Shown here: piece after piece, positions 17,354 through 26,079 of the stretch
Position numbering within the stretch: the first letter of the stretch is position 1
Layout of the letters: each line of letters begins with the position of its first letter
Assembly: GCA_003024985.2 (NCBI GenBank)
Contig: PXIH01S0006502.1
DNA from: Euperipatoides rowelli
Taxonomy: Eukaryota > Onychophora > Udeonychophora > Euonychophora > Peripatopsidae
Reading direction: 5' to 3' (one strand)
Length of the DNA stretch: 29,164 bases
Program-made: the position numbers and the translations under genes
The notes under the pieces: model-generated
The model's database searches: none
The model's input: only the letters and a program-made list of their open reading frames with translations
What the model was told of the DNA's origin: nothing

Positions 17354-18247
17354 ATGTTAATTAAGAATGAAAGTTTTCTTAAGTTTTTTAAAGATATTGC
17401 AGAAGAATTTATTGCTCAAGTTAAAGTAATAGAGAAAATAAATTATTTTGAAAAAGCTTACCATGTTGCAAATTTAGATAGTCAAAATTTAATATACAAA
17501 ATGATAGATAGATTACTTAAAAAACATTCTACTATTATTGGTATTGAAAACATAGTTGAACTTTATGAAAAATCTAAGATGGGTAAATCTTCATTAATTT
17601 TAATGGAACATTATAGTAATTTTGATCTTCCTGTATTTCAGTTTCTTCTTGATAAAATGGGTTATAAAGAAATATCTAAACATATAGTTTCTATAGCAGG
17701 TATTAAGTTGTTTAAAGAAGATTTACTTGTTAAGTCATTCTCCTCTGGTTTTAATGTAGTTTTAATTTATCCTCCTCATTCTTTTATGGGGGTTAGTAAG
17801 GATGAACTTAAAGAAAGAAGAGCTTTTAATGCCAATTCTATGAAAGATATATATGAGAAAAAATCTAGTGGGTTTATTATCATGCTTTTTCCTTCTGCAA
17901 CAAGGTATCGGGAAGGTAAGCCGGAGACTAAGAAAATTATTACGGAGATTGGAACTTATTTTAGAATATTTGATTATTTTGTTATGATAGGAATTAATGG
18001 GAATGTTCTTAAGATTTCTCAAAATGAAAAGATGAGTAGTGATGTTTTTAGAAAAGATTTAATGATTTATAATGTAACAAAGGTTTTTGATATTAATGAG
18101 TATAAGGAAAAAATAATTAGACATCTTAATCTGTTAGATATAGAAAAAACGAAAGAGGTTTTGAATACAGAAATAGCTACTGATTTAAAGAAAAGTTTTG
18201 AACTTCTTCATTTAGAAGGTTCTGAGATTTATGAAAGTTTAATTTGA
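17354..18247 (+). CDS. PlsC-like glycerol-3-phosphate/lysophosphatidate acyltransferase
   Basis: 297-aa acyltransferase of the PlsC/GPAT superfamily, expected to act at the inner membrane in phospholipid synthesis. The catalytic HX4D motif is His86-Tyr-Ser-Asn-Phe-Asp91. A third motif, LFPSATRYREGKPETK (about 178-193), resembles the PSGGRDR block of soluble plant-type glycerol-3-phosphate acyltransferases more than the FPEGTRS of classical PlsC. There is no clear transmembrane helix. The ATG follows AGGCGG. It corresponds to the BB0327 position, which is annotated as a glycerol-3-phosphate acyltransferase. It is followed 19 bases later by the flagellar-collar gene and probably shares its transcript. 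Its natural upstream region is shortened to about 114 bp by the block ending at 17239. Confidence 0.8.
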   Translation: MLIKNESFLKFFKDIAEEFIAQVKVIEKINYFEKAYHVANLDSQNLIYKMIDRLLKKHSTIIGIENIVELYEKSKMGKSSLILMEHYSNFDLPVFQFLLDKMGYKEISKHIVSIAGIKLFKEDLLVKSFSSGFNVVLIYPPHSFMGVSKDELKERRAFNANSMKDIYEKKSSGFIIMLFPSATRYREGKPETKKIITEIGTYFRIFDYFVMIGINGNVLKISQNEKMSSDVFRKDLMIYNVTKVFDINEYKEKIIRHLNLLDIEKTKEVLNTEIATDLKKSFELLHLEGSEIYESLI

Positions 18248-18266
18248 GGATTTAAATAATTTTAAT

Positions 18267-21200
18267 ATGCCTGATATAGATAAAATAAAACAATTTAAAA
18301 AAGAAATATTAGATGAAATAGCTCAAGAGCGGGAAAAAAAAGAGTTATTGGGTGTAGATATGGAAATTGCTTCACCTCTAGAAGGTGAAAACGTACTTCC
18401 CTGGGAAGCTACTTCTGATATTATAAATGAAGACTTCAAGGAGAAAGATCCCCAGTTATTAACAGATGATTTTGATTCTATTTTTAATTCAATAGAAGAG
18501 GAAGAAATTAAGGCTTTTGATCCGGAAAAAGAAGATAATTTTTTAAGAAAAATTGAAGATATTTTACAAGATGATGTTAAGAATATTAATTTAAATCCTC
18601 AAGTTCCGGATTTAAATTATGACTTTGATACTAAAGAAAACAATATTAATAGCAGTATTGAGAACACGCTTAAAGAAAATTCTTTAAGTCTTGATGAAGC
18701 GGAAGAATTAGATTTTGATAATACTAATAGCTCTAATTTGAGTACTGGAAAACTTTCTTCTGATTTAGATATTCTAGAACAAGAAGAAACAGAAGCTGCT
18801 AATGATTTGCAGGAAAATCTAAATGAGCTACAAGATATAGATGAGCAAAATGTTGATAATAATTTGGATAAGCTAACTGTTGATAGTGAAAGTGAATTAC
18901 AAGCATCGAAAACTAATAATTTGCAAGATACATTAGGTAATAATAAGTCTTCTTCTTTGGATTTTGATATTTTTGAAAATTCTAGTGAAGAAGATGTTAT
19001 TTTTAAAGAAGACAATATTATTAATAATAATGAGGAAGAAAACTTTAATTCAATATCTGGAGCAGATTTTGAATTTCTAGAGGAAGGTTCCAAAAAAGTT
19101 ACTTCTAAAAAGCATTTACAGATTAATTATTCTCTATTTTTGAAACATTTAAATTCTTATCCTAGAAATCTAAGAATGGCTATTTCTGAGGTTATTGCTA
19201 ATGAGGCTATTCCAAAGTATAAGGTTGAGGCCTTAGTAGATTTAGTAGAACAGAATAAAAAAGCCATAAGGTATATTGCTAAGTTTACAGGAGATCTTGT
19301 TGGAAGGTTAGTCAAGCTTCCTTTTGGGTACTATAGGTCTGAGGCAATTAGTAAACTTGAGCAACAGCTTACCTATAGGGTACTAAAGACTTTTTTGCCG
19401 CTTGTAAAGATAGCAGGGGTATTTATTGTTCTTATTACAGTTACTTTATATTTATTAGTGGATATTGTCTTCTTTTATATTGTTTCTGAAAAGAAATATA
19501 AAAGAGGTATTGAATATATATATGAAAATAAGAGGCAGCTTGCCAAAAATATATTTAAAGATGCTTATTATATTAGACCTGATGATAAGTGGTTTTCTAG
19601 ATATGCAAAGGCTTTTGAAGATGTTAACGATTTTGAGAGTGCTGAAGAGAAATATGAACAGTTGTTAATGGTAGACCCATTTGCTGAGAATTCAGATAAA
19701 CGTATGCGAAAAAGATTTAACAGAAGTGGATATTTAAATTATACTTCTATGAAAATCAAGTTAGGAGAATATGCTGCAGCTAATTCTTTGGCAGATGAAG
19801 TCATTGCTCATAATTTATATGATTATGAAGGTTTAATACTTAAAGGTGATAATTATCTTGCATGGGCTAAGTTAGAGCCTGAATATTATAGAGAGAGTAT
19901 AAAAAATTATACTATCCTGCTAACAAAGTATGGTCATAAAAAGGATATAATATTTAAATTATTAAATGCATATATTGATGTTGGAGCGGAAACAGAAGCT
20001 GATAATGTTAATGACTTTCTTAAGTCGCATGATAATATGGAAGTAGATGAAAAAGTTTATACGCGATATGCAAAAAAACTCATAGATAAATATATATCTT
20101 ATATTATTTATAATAATAGGGTTAATATTCTGTCTAAAAATTTAAAATATTTTAATGGTCAAGCAAATTTATTAGGCAGAGAATTTTCTAATTTTAAGAC
20201 ATATGATAATAAGACAACTATTGATATGCTTAACAATATTGATCTTAATTCTAAAATCGAATATGTTCTAAGAAGAATTTTAACAAAAAACCCTAGTTAT
20301 GCAGAGGTATTATTTGAACATGGTAGATATTCTTATTATATTGGTGATTTTAAAAAAGCAGAGGGATATCTACTTGCAGCTGTAGAAGGCTTTAGAAAGC
20401 GAAAATCAATTGAGAATACTGTAGATAAAATTTTAGCTTATAATTTACTGGTTGATGTTTATAATAATGGCAAAGATCAATTGAAAGCCATAAATCTTAT
20501 TAATATGGCTATTAATGATTATGATTTTTACAAACAACATAAATTGATTATAACATCAAAAGAACTATCTTCAATTTATGAGAAACAAGGGGATATTTTT
20601 GCATCTTTTCAAGACAATAAAGATGCTATTTTTTCTTATGAGAGAGCATCCAAAGAAGGTGTTGACAGTCCTGAGCTTTATTATAAGATGTCTGTTTTAA
20701 ACTATAAAGAAAAAAAATATGATATTGCTTTGAACTATTTATTTAAGGTTGAAAATTCAGCTGGCTTTTCAAATCATAATGAACTGTTGCGTACTATTGC
20801 AACTGTTTTATACAAGATGGATGATCTTATAACTGCAAAGAGTTATTATGCTAGGATAGTTGAGAATTTGCAATATGAAAGAGCAAGCATAATGAATTTT
20901 CAACCACAAGATAATAAATATCATAAAGTTCTAGCAATGAAGGAGCTTGAGGCTTTAAATAATTTAGGAGTTGTAAACATTAAACTGGCAAGTGGTATAT
21001 TGAGTGATAATGATTTATTTAATGAGGGAATTGCTAGTTTAACAGAATCTACTAAAATATTTGATATAATTAATAGGCATAATAATATATTAATGTCAGA
21101 AAAAAAAGATTTGGCCAATTTGAATTTAAGAAGTGTGTGGCATAAAAATTTTAAGTACAATGATATTTTGATTTATGAGATTTTAGATGAGAGGCTTTAG
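18267..21200 (+). CDS. flcA: TPR membrane protein, flagellar collar component (BB0326 type)
   Basis: 977 aa. Residues 1 to about 270 are highly acidic and low-complexity (Asp/Glu/Asn/Ser), probably cytoplasmic; about 275-375 is a more basic helical region; one transmembrane helix lies at about 378-403; the remaining ~570 residues carry TPR-like helical repeats (for example ADEVIAHNLYDYEGLILKGD and VLFEHGRYSYYIGDFKKAEG) and should be periplasmic. The B. burgdorferi protein at this position has been reported as needed for the periplasmic flagellar collar and stator assembly; the symbol flcA is from memory. Motility organisation of this type is spirochete-specific. The ATG at 18267 has only a distant GAGG, so the start is less certain than the gene. 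Confidence 0.83.
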   Translation: MPDIDKIKQFKKEILDEIAQEREKKELLGVDMEIASPLEGENVLPWEATSDIINEDFKEKDPQLLTDDFDSIFNSIEEEEIKAFDPEKEDNFLRKIEDILQDDVKNINLNPQVPDLNYDFDTKENNINSSIENTLKENSLSLDEAEELDFDNTNSSNLSTGKLSSDLDILEQEETEAANDLQENLNELQDIDEQNVDNNLDKLTVDSESELQASKTNNLQDTLGNNKSSSLDFDIFENSSEEDVIFKEDNIINNNEEENFNSISGADFEFLEEGSKKVTSKKHLQINYSLFLKHLNSYPRNLRMAISEVIANEAIPKYKVEALVDLVEQNKKAIRYIAKFTGDLVGRLVKLPFGYYRSEAISKLEQQLTYRVLKTFLPLVKIAGVFIVLITVTLYLLVDIVFFYIVSEKKYKRGIEYIYENKRQLAKNIFKDAYYIRPDDKWFSRYAKAFEDVNDFESAEEKYEQLLMVDPFAENSDKRMRKRFNRSGYLNYTSMKIKLGEYAAANSLADEVIAHNLYDYEGLILKGDNYLAWAKLEPEYYRESIKNYTILLTKYGHKKDIIFKLLNAYIDVGAETEADNVNDFLKSHDNMEVDEKVYTRYAKKLIDKYISYIIYNNRVNILSKNLKYFNGQANLLGREFSNFKTYDNKTTIDMLNNIDLNSKIEYVLRRILTKNPSYAEVLFEHGRYSYYIGDFKKAEGYLLAAVEGFRKRKSIENTVDKILAYNLLVDVYNNGKDQLKAINLINMAINDYDFYKQHKLIITSKELSSIYEKQGDIFASFQDNKDAIFSYERASKEGVDSPELYYKMSVLNYKEKKYDIALNYLFKVENSAGFSNHNELLRTIATVLYKMDDLITAKSYYARIVENLQYERASIMNFQPQDNKYHKVLAMKELEALNNLGVVNIKLASGILSDNDLFNEGIASLTESTKIFDIINRHNNILMSEKKDLANLNLRSVWHKNFKYNDILIYEILDERL

Positions 21201-21899
21201 TTTATCAAGATAAAACTGTCTTTTTTTCTTGAATTATCAATTCTTTTAAAGTAATTCTTAATCTTAGCTTTTTGCATATCAATAGCTTGATTTGCATTTT
21301 AAGTTTTAAATTCTTAGAGTCCATTTTTGAATAAATACTTTGCTTGTTCTTGTAGTCTTTTTCTTGAGAACCCTAGTTGCTTTTTAGGGTTATTGCTTGT
21401 ATAAATAATTGCCATCTTGGAATATATTATCTATATAAATTGAGATTACTCCGTTTTTACGTGGCATATCCTTCTTTAGTTTATAGATTTTATTTTTATT
21501 TGTTAGTTTTATTATTGTGTTTTTCTTTAAAAATGAGTTTATTTCAAATTTAGATAAGGAAGAATAATTTTCTTTGCTACCAATATAGATTTCTATCTGA
21601 TTTATGAAGCCTTCTTTTATGATTTTTAGGTTTAAAGAAACTTGGATTCTTTTTTGTCCTTAAAGTTTTAAATGTATCAATTAGGAGCTTGGCCATTTTA
21701 TTCTTTGTTTCTTTTGAAATAGTAATGTCTATGTGAGTATCTTTGTTTTTAATATTAAGCCCTTCTTTTAATTGTTGACTACTTTTATAAGGTCTATTTC
21801 AATTGATTTAACCATGTTACTTAAATAATTGTTGACATTAGGAAATAATAAAGTGAAGCTATAGAAACAATAATAAATAAAGTATATTATAATTTTCAT
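21197..21899 (-). pseudogene. Decayed gene for a secreted protein of unknown family
   Basis: This ~800-bp stretch holds no intact gene, but the minus strand shows a coherent broken one. An ATG at 21899 begins a signal-peptide-like segment (MKIIIYFIYYCFYSFTLLF), then PNVNNYLSNMVKSIEIDL. The coding sense then continues in another frame (about 21783-21655, containing LKEGLNIKNKDTHIDITI), again in another (about 21655-21385, containing NQIEIYIGSKENYSS), another (about 21390-21320, NPKKQLGFSRKRLQEQAKY) and another ending at 21197 (NQAIDMQKAKIKNYFKRID). At least four frame changes in 700 bp, while all neighbours are open, argue for decay rather than sequencing error. The 3' end overlaps the stop of the convergent TPR gene. 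I do not recognise the family. Confidence 0.7.
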
Positions 21900-21912
21900 A
21901 AGTTATGCCTAA

Positions 21913-21934
21913 GTTAATATAATATTATATTAAC
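21913..21934. repeat. Perfect 22-bp palindrome in divergent spacer
   Basis: Half-site GTTAATATAAT followed directly by its reverse complement, with no central spacer. It lies between the start of the decayed minus-strand gene (21899) and the start of the VWA-domain gene (22019), where an operator would be expected. No regulator is known to me; AT-rich palindromes arise by chance more often here than in balanced DNA. Confidence 0.6.
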
Positions 21935-22018
21935 AATTTATAGGGAAATAATATATTATTATATTTAAAGTAGAAAATTAGTATTTTACTATTTTTATGT
22001 AAGATTTTATAGGTTAGT

Positions 22019-23137
22019 ATGAATAGGTTTTATTTATTTTGTTTTGTGTTTGTGTTTTTTATTCTTTTTGGAATGGCTGACAATGAACTTACAATAACAG
22101 TAGATGATGTTTATGTTGAAGCCCGAGAAGATGGTTTTCATTTGTTTATCAGAAAAAAACCTATGATAAAATCTATTATTTTAACAGAGTCATTTGAAAC
22201 TCCTGATCAAAAAAAAGCTTTAGCTACCTATTCTTTTAGAACTATGTCTTATAATAAAGTTAATGGTGATGAGATTAGGTTATTAGATGGTCGAATAATA
22301 GAAAATAAAAAGTTATTATCTTTAACTTCATCAAGTCCAGAGTTAAATAAAAAATTTGTAGAGGCTTTTCATATTCTGATTCCTACACAATTAAGATATG
22401 GTTTTGATGCCAAAATTTCAAGGCAAGGTATTATTGATCTTGAACAATATAAAAATGAAAAACAACCTTTTTGGTTTTCAATAAGAACTTTTGAAAGAAA
22501 ATATAATGATTACTCTGCTAGGTATAAAGATAATGCTTATGAATTATTCATTCAAGATGAACAGAAAAAAATAGCTTCAAACCTTACTTCTTTAGAGAGT
22601 GTATTTTCTAAGTTTTCAAAACCTATAGTTTCAAAAGGAGGAATAGACATAGTAAATAAGATAGAAAGTATTCTAGAAAATTCTAAAAGTCAAGTTGAAA
22701 ATCTAGCTGTTGATCTTGTTTTTGTAATTGATGCAACAGAAAGTATGCAAAAACATATTGCTGTAATACGGGAACATTTGTTTGGAGTAGTAAAGTCTTA
22801 TCTTCAAAACTATAAGTCTTACAGAATTGGATTAGTTTTTTACAAAGATTATCTTGAAGATTTTTTGACTAAGTCATTTGATTTTAATACCATAGAATAT
22901 TTACAAAATATATTAAAACATATGAATGTTGCTGGCGGTGGAGATCAGCCCGAGGCTGTTTTTGAGGGAATTAATGCTGCTGTTACACAGTTTGATTGGA
23001 AAGCCGACAATAGATTTGTTATTATTATTGGAGATGCTCCCCCACATGAGTTTTCCAGAGGTCCTATCTCATATGAGAGTGTTATAAATAATGCTAAAGA
23101 GAAGGGCATACTTATTTATGGAATAATATTTCAGTAA
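22019..23137 (+). CDS. Exported von Willebrand factor A-domain protein
   Basis: 372 aa with a signal peptide (hydrophobic 4-19, probable cleavage after GMA at 20). Residues 21 to about 225 are an uncharacterised N-terminal region. A VWA fold spans about 231-372: LVFVIDATES contains the metal-site motif DxTxS at 238-242, RIGLVFYKDY follows, then the GGGDQPEAVFEGI loop, and IIIGDAPPHE provides the later metal-coordinating Asp. The domain ends the protein. VWA domains bind protein partners through a Mg ion, so a periplasmic or surface adhesion or assembly role is plausible but unproven. The ATG has only a weak AGG upstream. It probably corresponds to BB0325 by position. It converges with bamD, 13 bases apart. 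Confidence 0.82.
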   Translation: MNRFYLFCFVFVFFILFGMADNELTITVDDVYVEAREDGFHLFIRKKPMIKSIILTESFETPDQKKALATYSFRTMSYNKVNGDEIRLLDGRIIENKKLLSLTSSSPELNKKFVEAFHILIPTQLRYGFDAKISRQGIIDLEQYKNEKQPFWFSIRTFERKYNDYSARYKDNAYELFIQDEQKKIASNLTSLESVFSKFSKPIVSKGGIDIVNKIESILENSKSQVENLAVDLVFVIDATESMQKHIAVIREHLFGVVKSYLQNYKSYRIGLVFYKDYLEDFLTKSFDFNTIEYLQNILKHMNVAGGGDQPEAVFEGINAAVTQFDWKADNRFVIIIGDAPPHEFSRGPISYESVINNAKEKGILIYGIIFQ

Positions 23138-23150
23138 TGAAAATTCGGCT

Positions 23151-23558
23151 TTATTTTTTTAAAACATCCTGTTCAGTTTGAAAGTTTTTATTTTGATCCT
23201 CTTTTTCTATCTTTTCTAATAATTTTTTAGTTAATACCTTTACCCATTTTGGCTCATTAGTTTTCATATTCATTATTTCTTCAAATTTTTCTTTTGCCTG
23301 TTTTTTTCTTCTATTAATATAATCTATAAAGGCTAGTTCATATTTTCCTATAAGTACTACTTCTTGTTTATTCAAGTAGTTTTCTATCATTTTTTTATAT
23401 ATTATAGTAGCAGACTTGTAATCACTTATATCAGCAGCTTGTTGTGCTTTTTGAAGATATACTTCATATGGGGTATCTTTTTTAAACTGTTTTAAATCTA
23501 TTGTAAAACAGTTTAAAATTAATAAATTAAGTAAAAGCAATATTTTTATTTGCTTCAT
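23151..23558 (-). CDS. bamD: Short BamD-like outer-membrane assembly lipoprotein
   Basis: 135 aa. Lipoprotein signal with lipobox LILNC (Cys17), then TPR-like helices: ADISDYKSATIIYKKMIEN and KYELAFIDYINRRKKQAKEKF. The C-terminus is charged and probably unstructured. E. coli BamD is about 245 residues with five TPRs; this one keeps roughly two, as reported for the Borrelia BamD orthologue BB0324, which I match by position, lipobox and size. It would assist BamA in inserting outer-membrane proteins from the periplasmic side. The ATG is preceded by AAAGGAGG. It lies downstream of the bb0323-type gene but a strong hairpin separates them. Confidence 0.78.
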   Translation of the reverse strand: MKQIKILLLLNLLILNCFTIDLKQFKKDTPYEVYLQKAQQAADISDYKSATIIYKKMIENYLNKQEVVLIGKYELAFIDYINRRKKQAKEKFEEIMNMKTNEPKWVKVLTKKLLEKIEKEDQNKNFQTEQDVLKK

Positions 23559-23594
23559 TTAAACCTCCTTTTATTTCTTTTATAGGTTTAACAG

Positions 23595-23630
23595 AAAAAA
23601 GAAAACAAGCTATAGCTTGTTTTCTTTTTT
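23595..23630. terminator. Strong hairpin between the LysM lipoprotein gene and bamD
   Basis: Perfect 36-bp palindrome: left arm 23595-23612 (AAAAAAGAAAACAAGCTA), right arm 23613-23630, with T-tract on the 3' side in either direction. It lies 23 bases after the stop of the 24745-23654 gene and 36 bases before the bamD start. It should end or weaken transcription from the LysM gene; it may also act on read-through from the plus strand. Confidence 0.82.
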
Positions 23631-23653
23631 TAAAAAAATAACTCTTAGAAATT

Positions 23654-24745
23654 TTATTTATTTGGAATTCTAAGTTGCCAATCTATTTCTATTAGATCAG
23701 GATTTTGTACTTGCTGTCTGTTTGAAAACCAAATTTTTGGCCATAAATAAGGATTTTTATATAGTTTTTTTGAAATTCCCCATAATGTATCTTTGATTTT
23801 TACGACATAAAGCTCACTAATAGCGTTACCTCTGTATGCTACTAAATATTTGGCTGACTCTAAGAACAGTTCATTAGCTAGTCTGTAATTTCTCTCATTT
23901 CTAGCTTCAACTCCTTGTTGCCAGAGCTGTCTTGACTTTTCAATAAGATCTATTGACTTAGTTTCTTGCTCTTGTCTTGGAGTTGCTATTTCAAGAATAT
24001 TATCTTCTTCGTAAGCTAACATGATTGGATTAGTACTAGCTACAATATAATTACTTTTCTTTAGTTTATTAAAATTTAAGGTTTTAGTTTCAATTATGTC
24101 TCTACCATTCCATAAAGGTGGCTTTATAAGTTTGTTATTTTCATCATAAACAGGTAAAACTGCTGCTGATTCAAGTGCTTCTAATTGTTTGTACATTCTT
24201 TCGTCTGTTTCTCTTATAGCCCTTTTTTCCTTAGCATTTTTTGGCATTTGTTGTGCTTTGTAAAGAGTTTCGCTGTACATATTAAGCGCAACTTCAAGTT
24301 CATAATTTTTATATTTTCTAGTTGATTCAAAATATAAATTATTTACAACTTCTACCTCATCAGGTATCCAAATATAAGCATCATTATCCTCAGCATCCTT
24401 TAAGTATTTTTCTATGCTTTCTTTAAGGTAGGCAATTTGTTCTTTTTTTTCTTTTGTATCTTTTAAAATTAATTTATACTCATCAAGTACTTTTAAAGCT
24501 AATTCTATTTTTTTATTTTTATTTTCAGTTTTTTCCATGGCTTTTTCTGAACTTTCAGATTCTTGGAATTTTTTTGAATAAAAAAACTGTCCTCGCTCTT
24601 TTATTATTTGTTTTTTAACATTTTGAATATCTTTTATTATGTCATCTAAACTTGCAGTTATATCTGATTTGGAAGTAGTTGTACATGAACTAAAAGACAA
24701 AATAACGAATAAGCTTAAGAGTAATAATATTGATAATTTTTTCAT
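23654..24745 (-). CDS. LysM-domain lipoprotein (BB0323 type)
   Basis: 363 aa. Lipoprotein signal with SFSSC lipobox (Cys21). Residues about 25-235 are largely helical and charged, with a TPR-like patch ([20 protein letters not shown]). A linker follows, then [21 protein letters not shown]. The C-terminal LysM domain (about 312-363) reads [19 protein letters not shown] and ends QLRIPNK, expected to bind peptidoglycan. The B. burgdorferi protein at this position is reported to be needed for cell fission, outer-membrane stability and infection, and to be cleaved into N- and C-terminal parts. ATG start with AAAGGATG upstream. It is divergent from the FecR-like gene. Confidence 0.9.
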   Translation of the reverse strand: MKKLSILLLLSLFVILSFSSCTTTSKSDITASLDDIIKDIQNVKKQIIKERGQFFYSKKFQESESSEKAMEKTENKNKKIELALKVLDEYKLILKDTKEKKEQIAYLKESIEKYLKDAEDNDAYIWIPDEVEVVNNLYFESTRKYKNYELEVALNMYSETLYKAQQMPKNAKEKRAIRETDERMYKQLEALESAAVLPVYDENNKLIKPPLWNGRDIIETKTLNFNKLKKSNYIVASTNPIMLAYEEDNILEIATPRQEQETKSIDLIEKSRQLWQQGVEARNERNYRLANELFLESAKYLVAYRGNAISELYVVKIKDTLWGISKKLYKNPYLWPKIWFSNRQQVQNPDLIEIDWQLRIPNK

Positions 24746-24835
24746 AAAAATACATCCTTTATTTGCATTAATATTATTTTATTATGTATTAACTTAACAT
24801 TAATAAAATTTATGTCTACTTACTTATTAAGTATA

Positions 24836-24857
24836 TTATATAATAATTATTATATAA
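24836..24857. repeat. Perfect 22-bp AT-only palindrome in divergent spacer
   Basis: Half-site TTATATAATAA followed by its reverse complement, between the LysM lipoprotein gene (start 24745) and the FecR-like gene (start about 24933). With about 70-75% A+T, a perfect palindrome of this size is expected roughly once in 30 kb by chance, so function is only a possibility. Confidence 0.4.
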
Positions 24858-24932
24858 AAACATTAAAGTGAATTAATAATATTAAATATTATATTTATTA
24901 GAAATCTGTAAAGGAAGAGGAGGAGTGTTTAC

Positions 24933-26027
24933 ATTTTTAAGTACTTTATTCTATTTTTATTTTTTTATAGACTGCTCGTGCATTTATTTGCTCAAGTTGG
25001 TGTTATTGAAAGTTTAAAAGGTAATGTAAAAGTTTACAGAGATACTAAGTTGATTAAGGCTGAGCCAGGTGATGAGGTATTTGCATATGATTTCTTTAAG
25101 CTTGATAAGAATAGTAATCTTAAGCTAAGCTTATATAAAGATTATGGTATTGCAGCAAATTTAGTATTTCATGGAGATACTAAATTTTTATTGGCTTATA
25201 CTGCTTTGACAGATCTGCAAGATGCAAAAATTTATTTATTTAAAGGTAGTATGGATTCTGATGTTATTGATTTGATTAAGGGAGCTTCCTTTACTGTTGT
25301 CATAAAAGATAGTTCTTTTTGCGCAAATATACAGTCTAGGTTTTATGTTAATAATAATTATCTTGATAGTTTTTTAGCTACAGTCTTTAAAGGTAAAATA
25401 CAGTATTTAAAAGATCAACAATGTAAGTATTTCATAGATCCTACCATTGCCTTAGCTGTTCTTAATGGCGAGGAGTATCTTTATAAGGTAAATGCTAGTA
25501 TGCCTTTAGGAATAGTAGAAAATACTAAAGTTTTTACAAAAGAAAATTTTATTAAAACAGTGAAACTTAAAGGTAGTTATTTGATATCAAATTACATAAA
25601 ATCAAAATTGAAATTTGATTCTATGTATCAATATTTAAGTCAAAATAATATATATAATAATATCTATTTAAAGTGGACCTTGGAAGATTCTAATCATAAA
25701 CTTGGTAATAGGGTAGATATGCTTAAAGAGGTGAATTTTTTAAAGGGAACTTTAGGGTTGCTTTTTAATAACTGCTTGGAGTTAATGAATAATCTTTTTT
25801 TTATAGAAGACATAATTGTAAGCTTAGGAAGTTCTTATAATAAGATTATAGTATATTCTTCTATTGGTAACTTTTATCAAGATTATAAGGTCAGTTCTGT
25901 TAAGCTTGAGAGTGAAACTTTAAATATTATTCATCTTTTGAAATTATATTTAAAAAGAACTTACGGTGATTTTCCCACTAATTTAAAGGAGAAAGATTTA
26001 TACTTACTCCAACCGTCAAGCTTGTGA
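24933..26027 (+). CDS. Exported FecR-like protein, probable ATT start
   Basis: The first standard start in frame is GTG at 24978, but that cuts into a signal peptide. The frame is open back to 24912 and encodes IFKYFILFLFFYRLLVHLFAQ from an ATT at 24933, nine bases after AGGAGG (24918-24923), with likely cleavage after LFA. No ATG, GTG or TTG lies in frame between the upstream stop (24909) and 24978. The mature N-terminus (VGVIESLKGNVKVYRDTKLIKAEPGDEV, written here in pieces: VGVIESLKGNVKVYR and AEPGDEV) and the following FFKLDKNSNLKLSLYKDYG look like a FecR domain, a beta-sandwich often found in exported proteins. The last ~170 residues are unrecognised and helical. It is probably the BB0322 position. 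Function unknown; envelope role inferred from export. Confidence 0.68.
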   Translation: MFKYFILFLFFYRLLVHLFAQVGVIESLKGNVKVYRDTKLIKAEPGDEVFAYDFFKLDKNSNLKLSLYKDYGIAANLVFHGDTKFLLAYTALTDLQDAKIYLFKGSMDSDVIDLIKGASFTVVIKDSSFCANIQSRFYVNNNYLDSFLATVFKGKIQYLKDQQCKYFIDPTIALAVLNGEEYLYKVNASMPLGIVENTKVFTKENFIKTVKLKGSYLISNYIKSKLKFDSMYQYLSQNNIYNNIYLKWTLEDSNHKLGNRVDMLKEVNFLKGTLGLLFNNCLELMNNLFFIEDIIVSLGSSYNKIIVYSSIGNFYQDYKVSSVKLESETLNIIHLLKLYLKRTYGDFPTNLKEKDLYLLQPSSL

Positions 26028-26079
26028 ATTGTAAGTTAAGTAATGAATATTTTGTAAATTTTGGATAAAGGAGTGGTTC

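Noticed and set aside
18617-19093. 158-codon minus-strand frame rich in Ser and Leu
   Set aside because: It is the complement of the acidic low-complexity region of the TPR protein, where GAA/GAT/AAT codons leave the opposite strand open.
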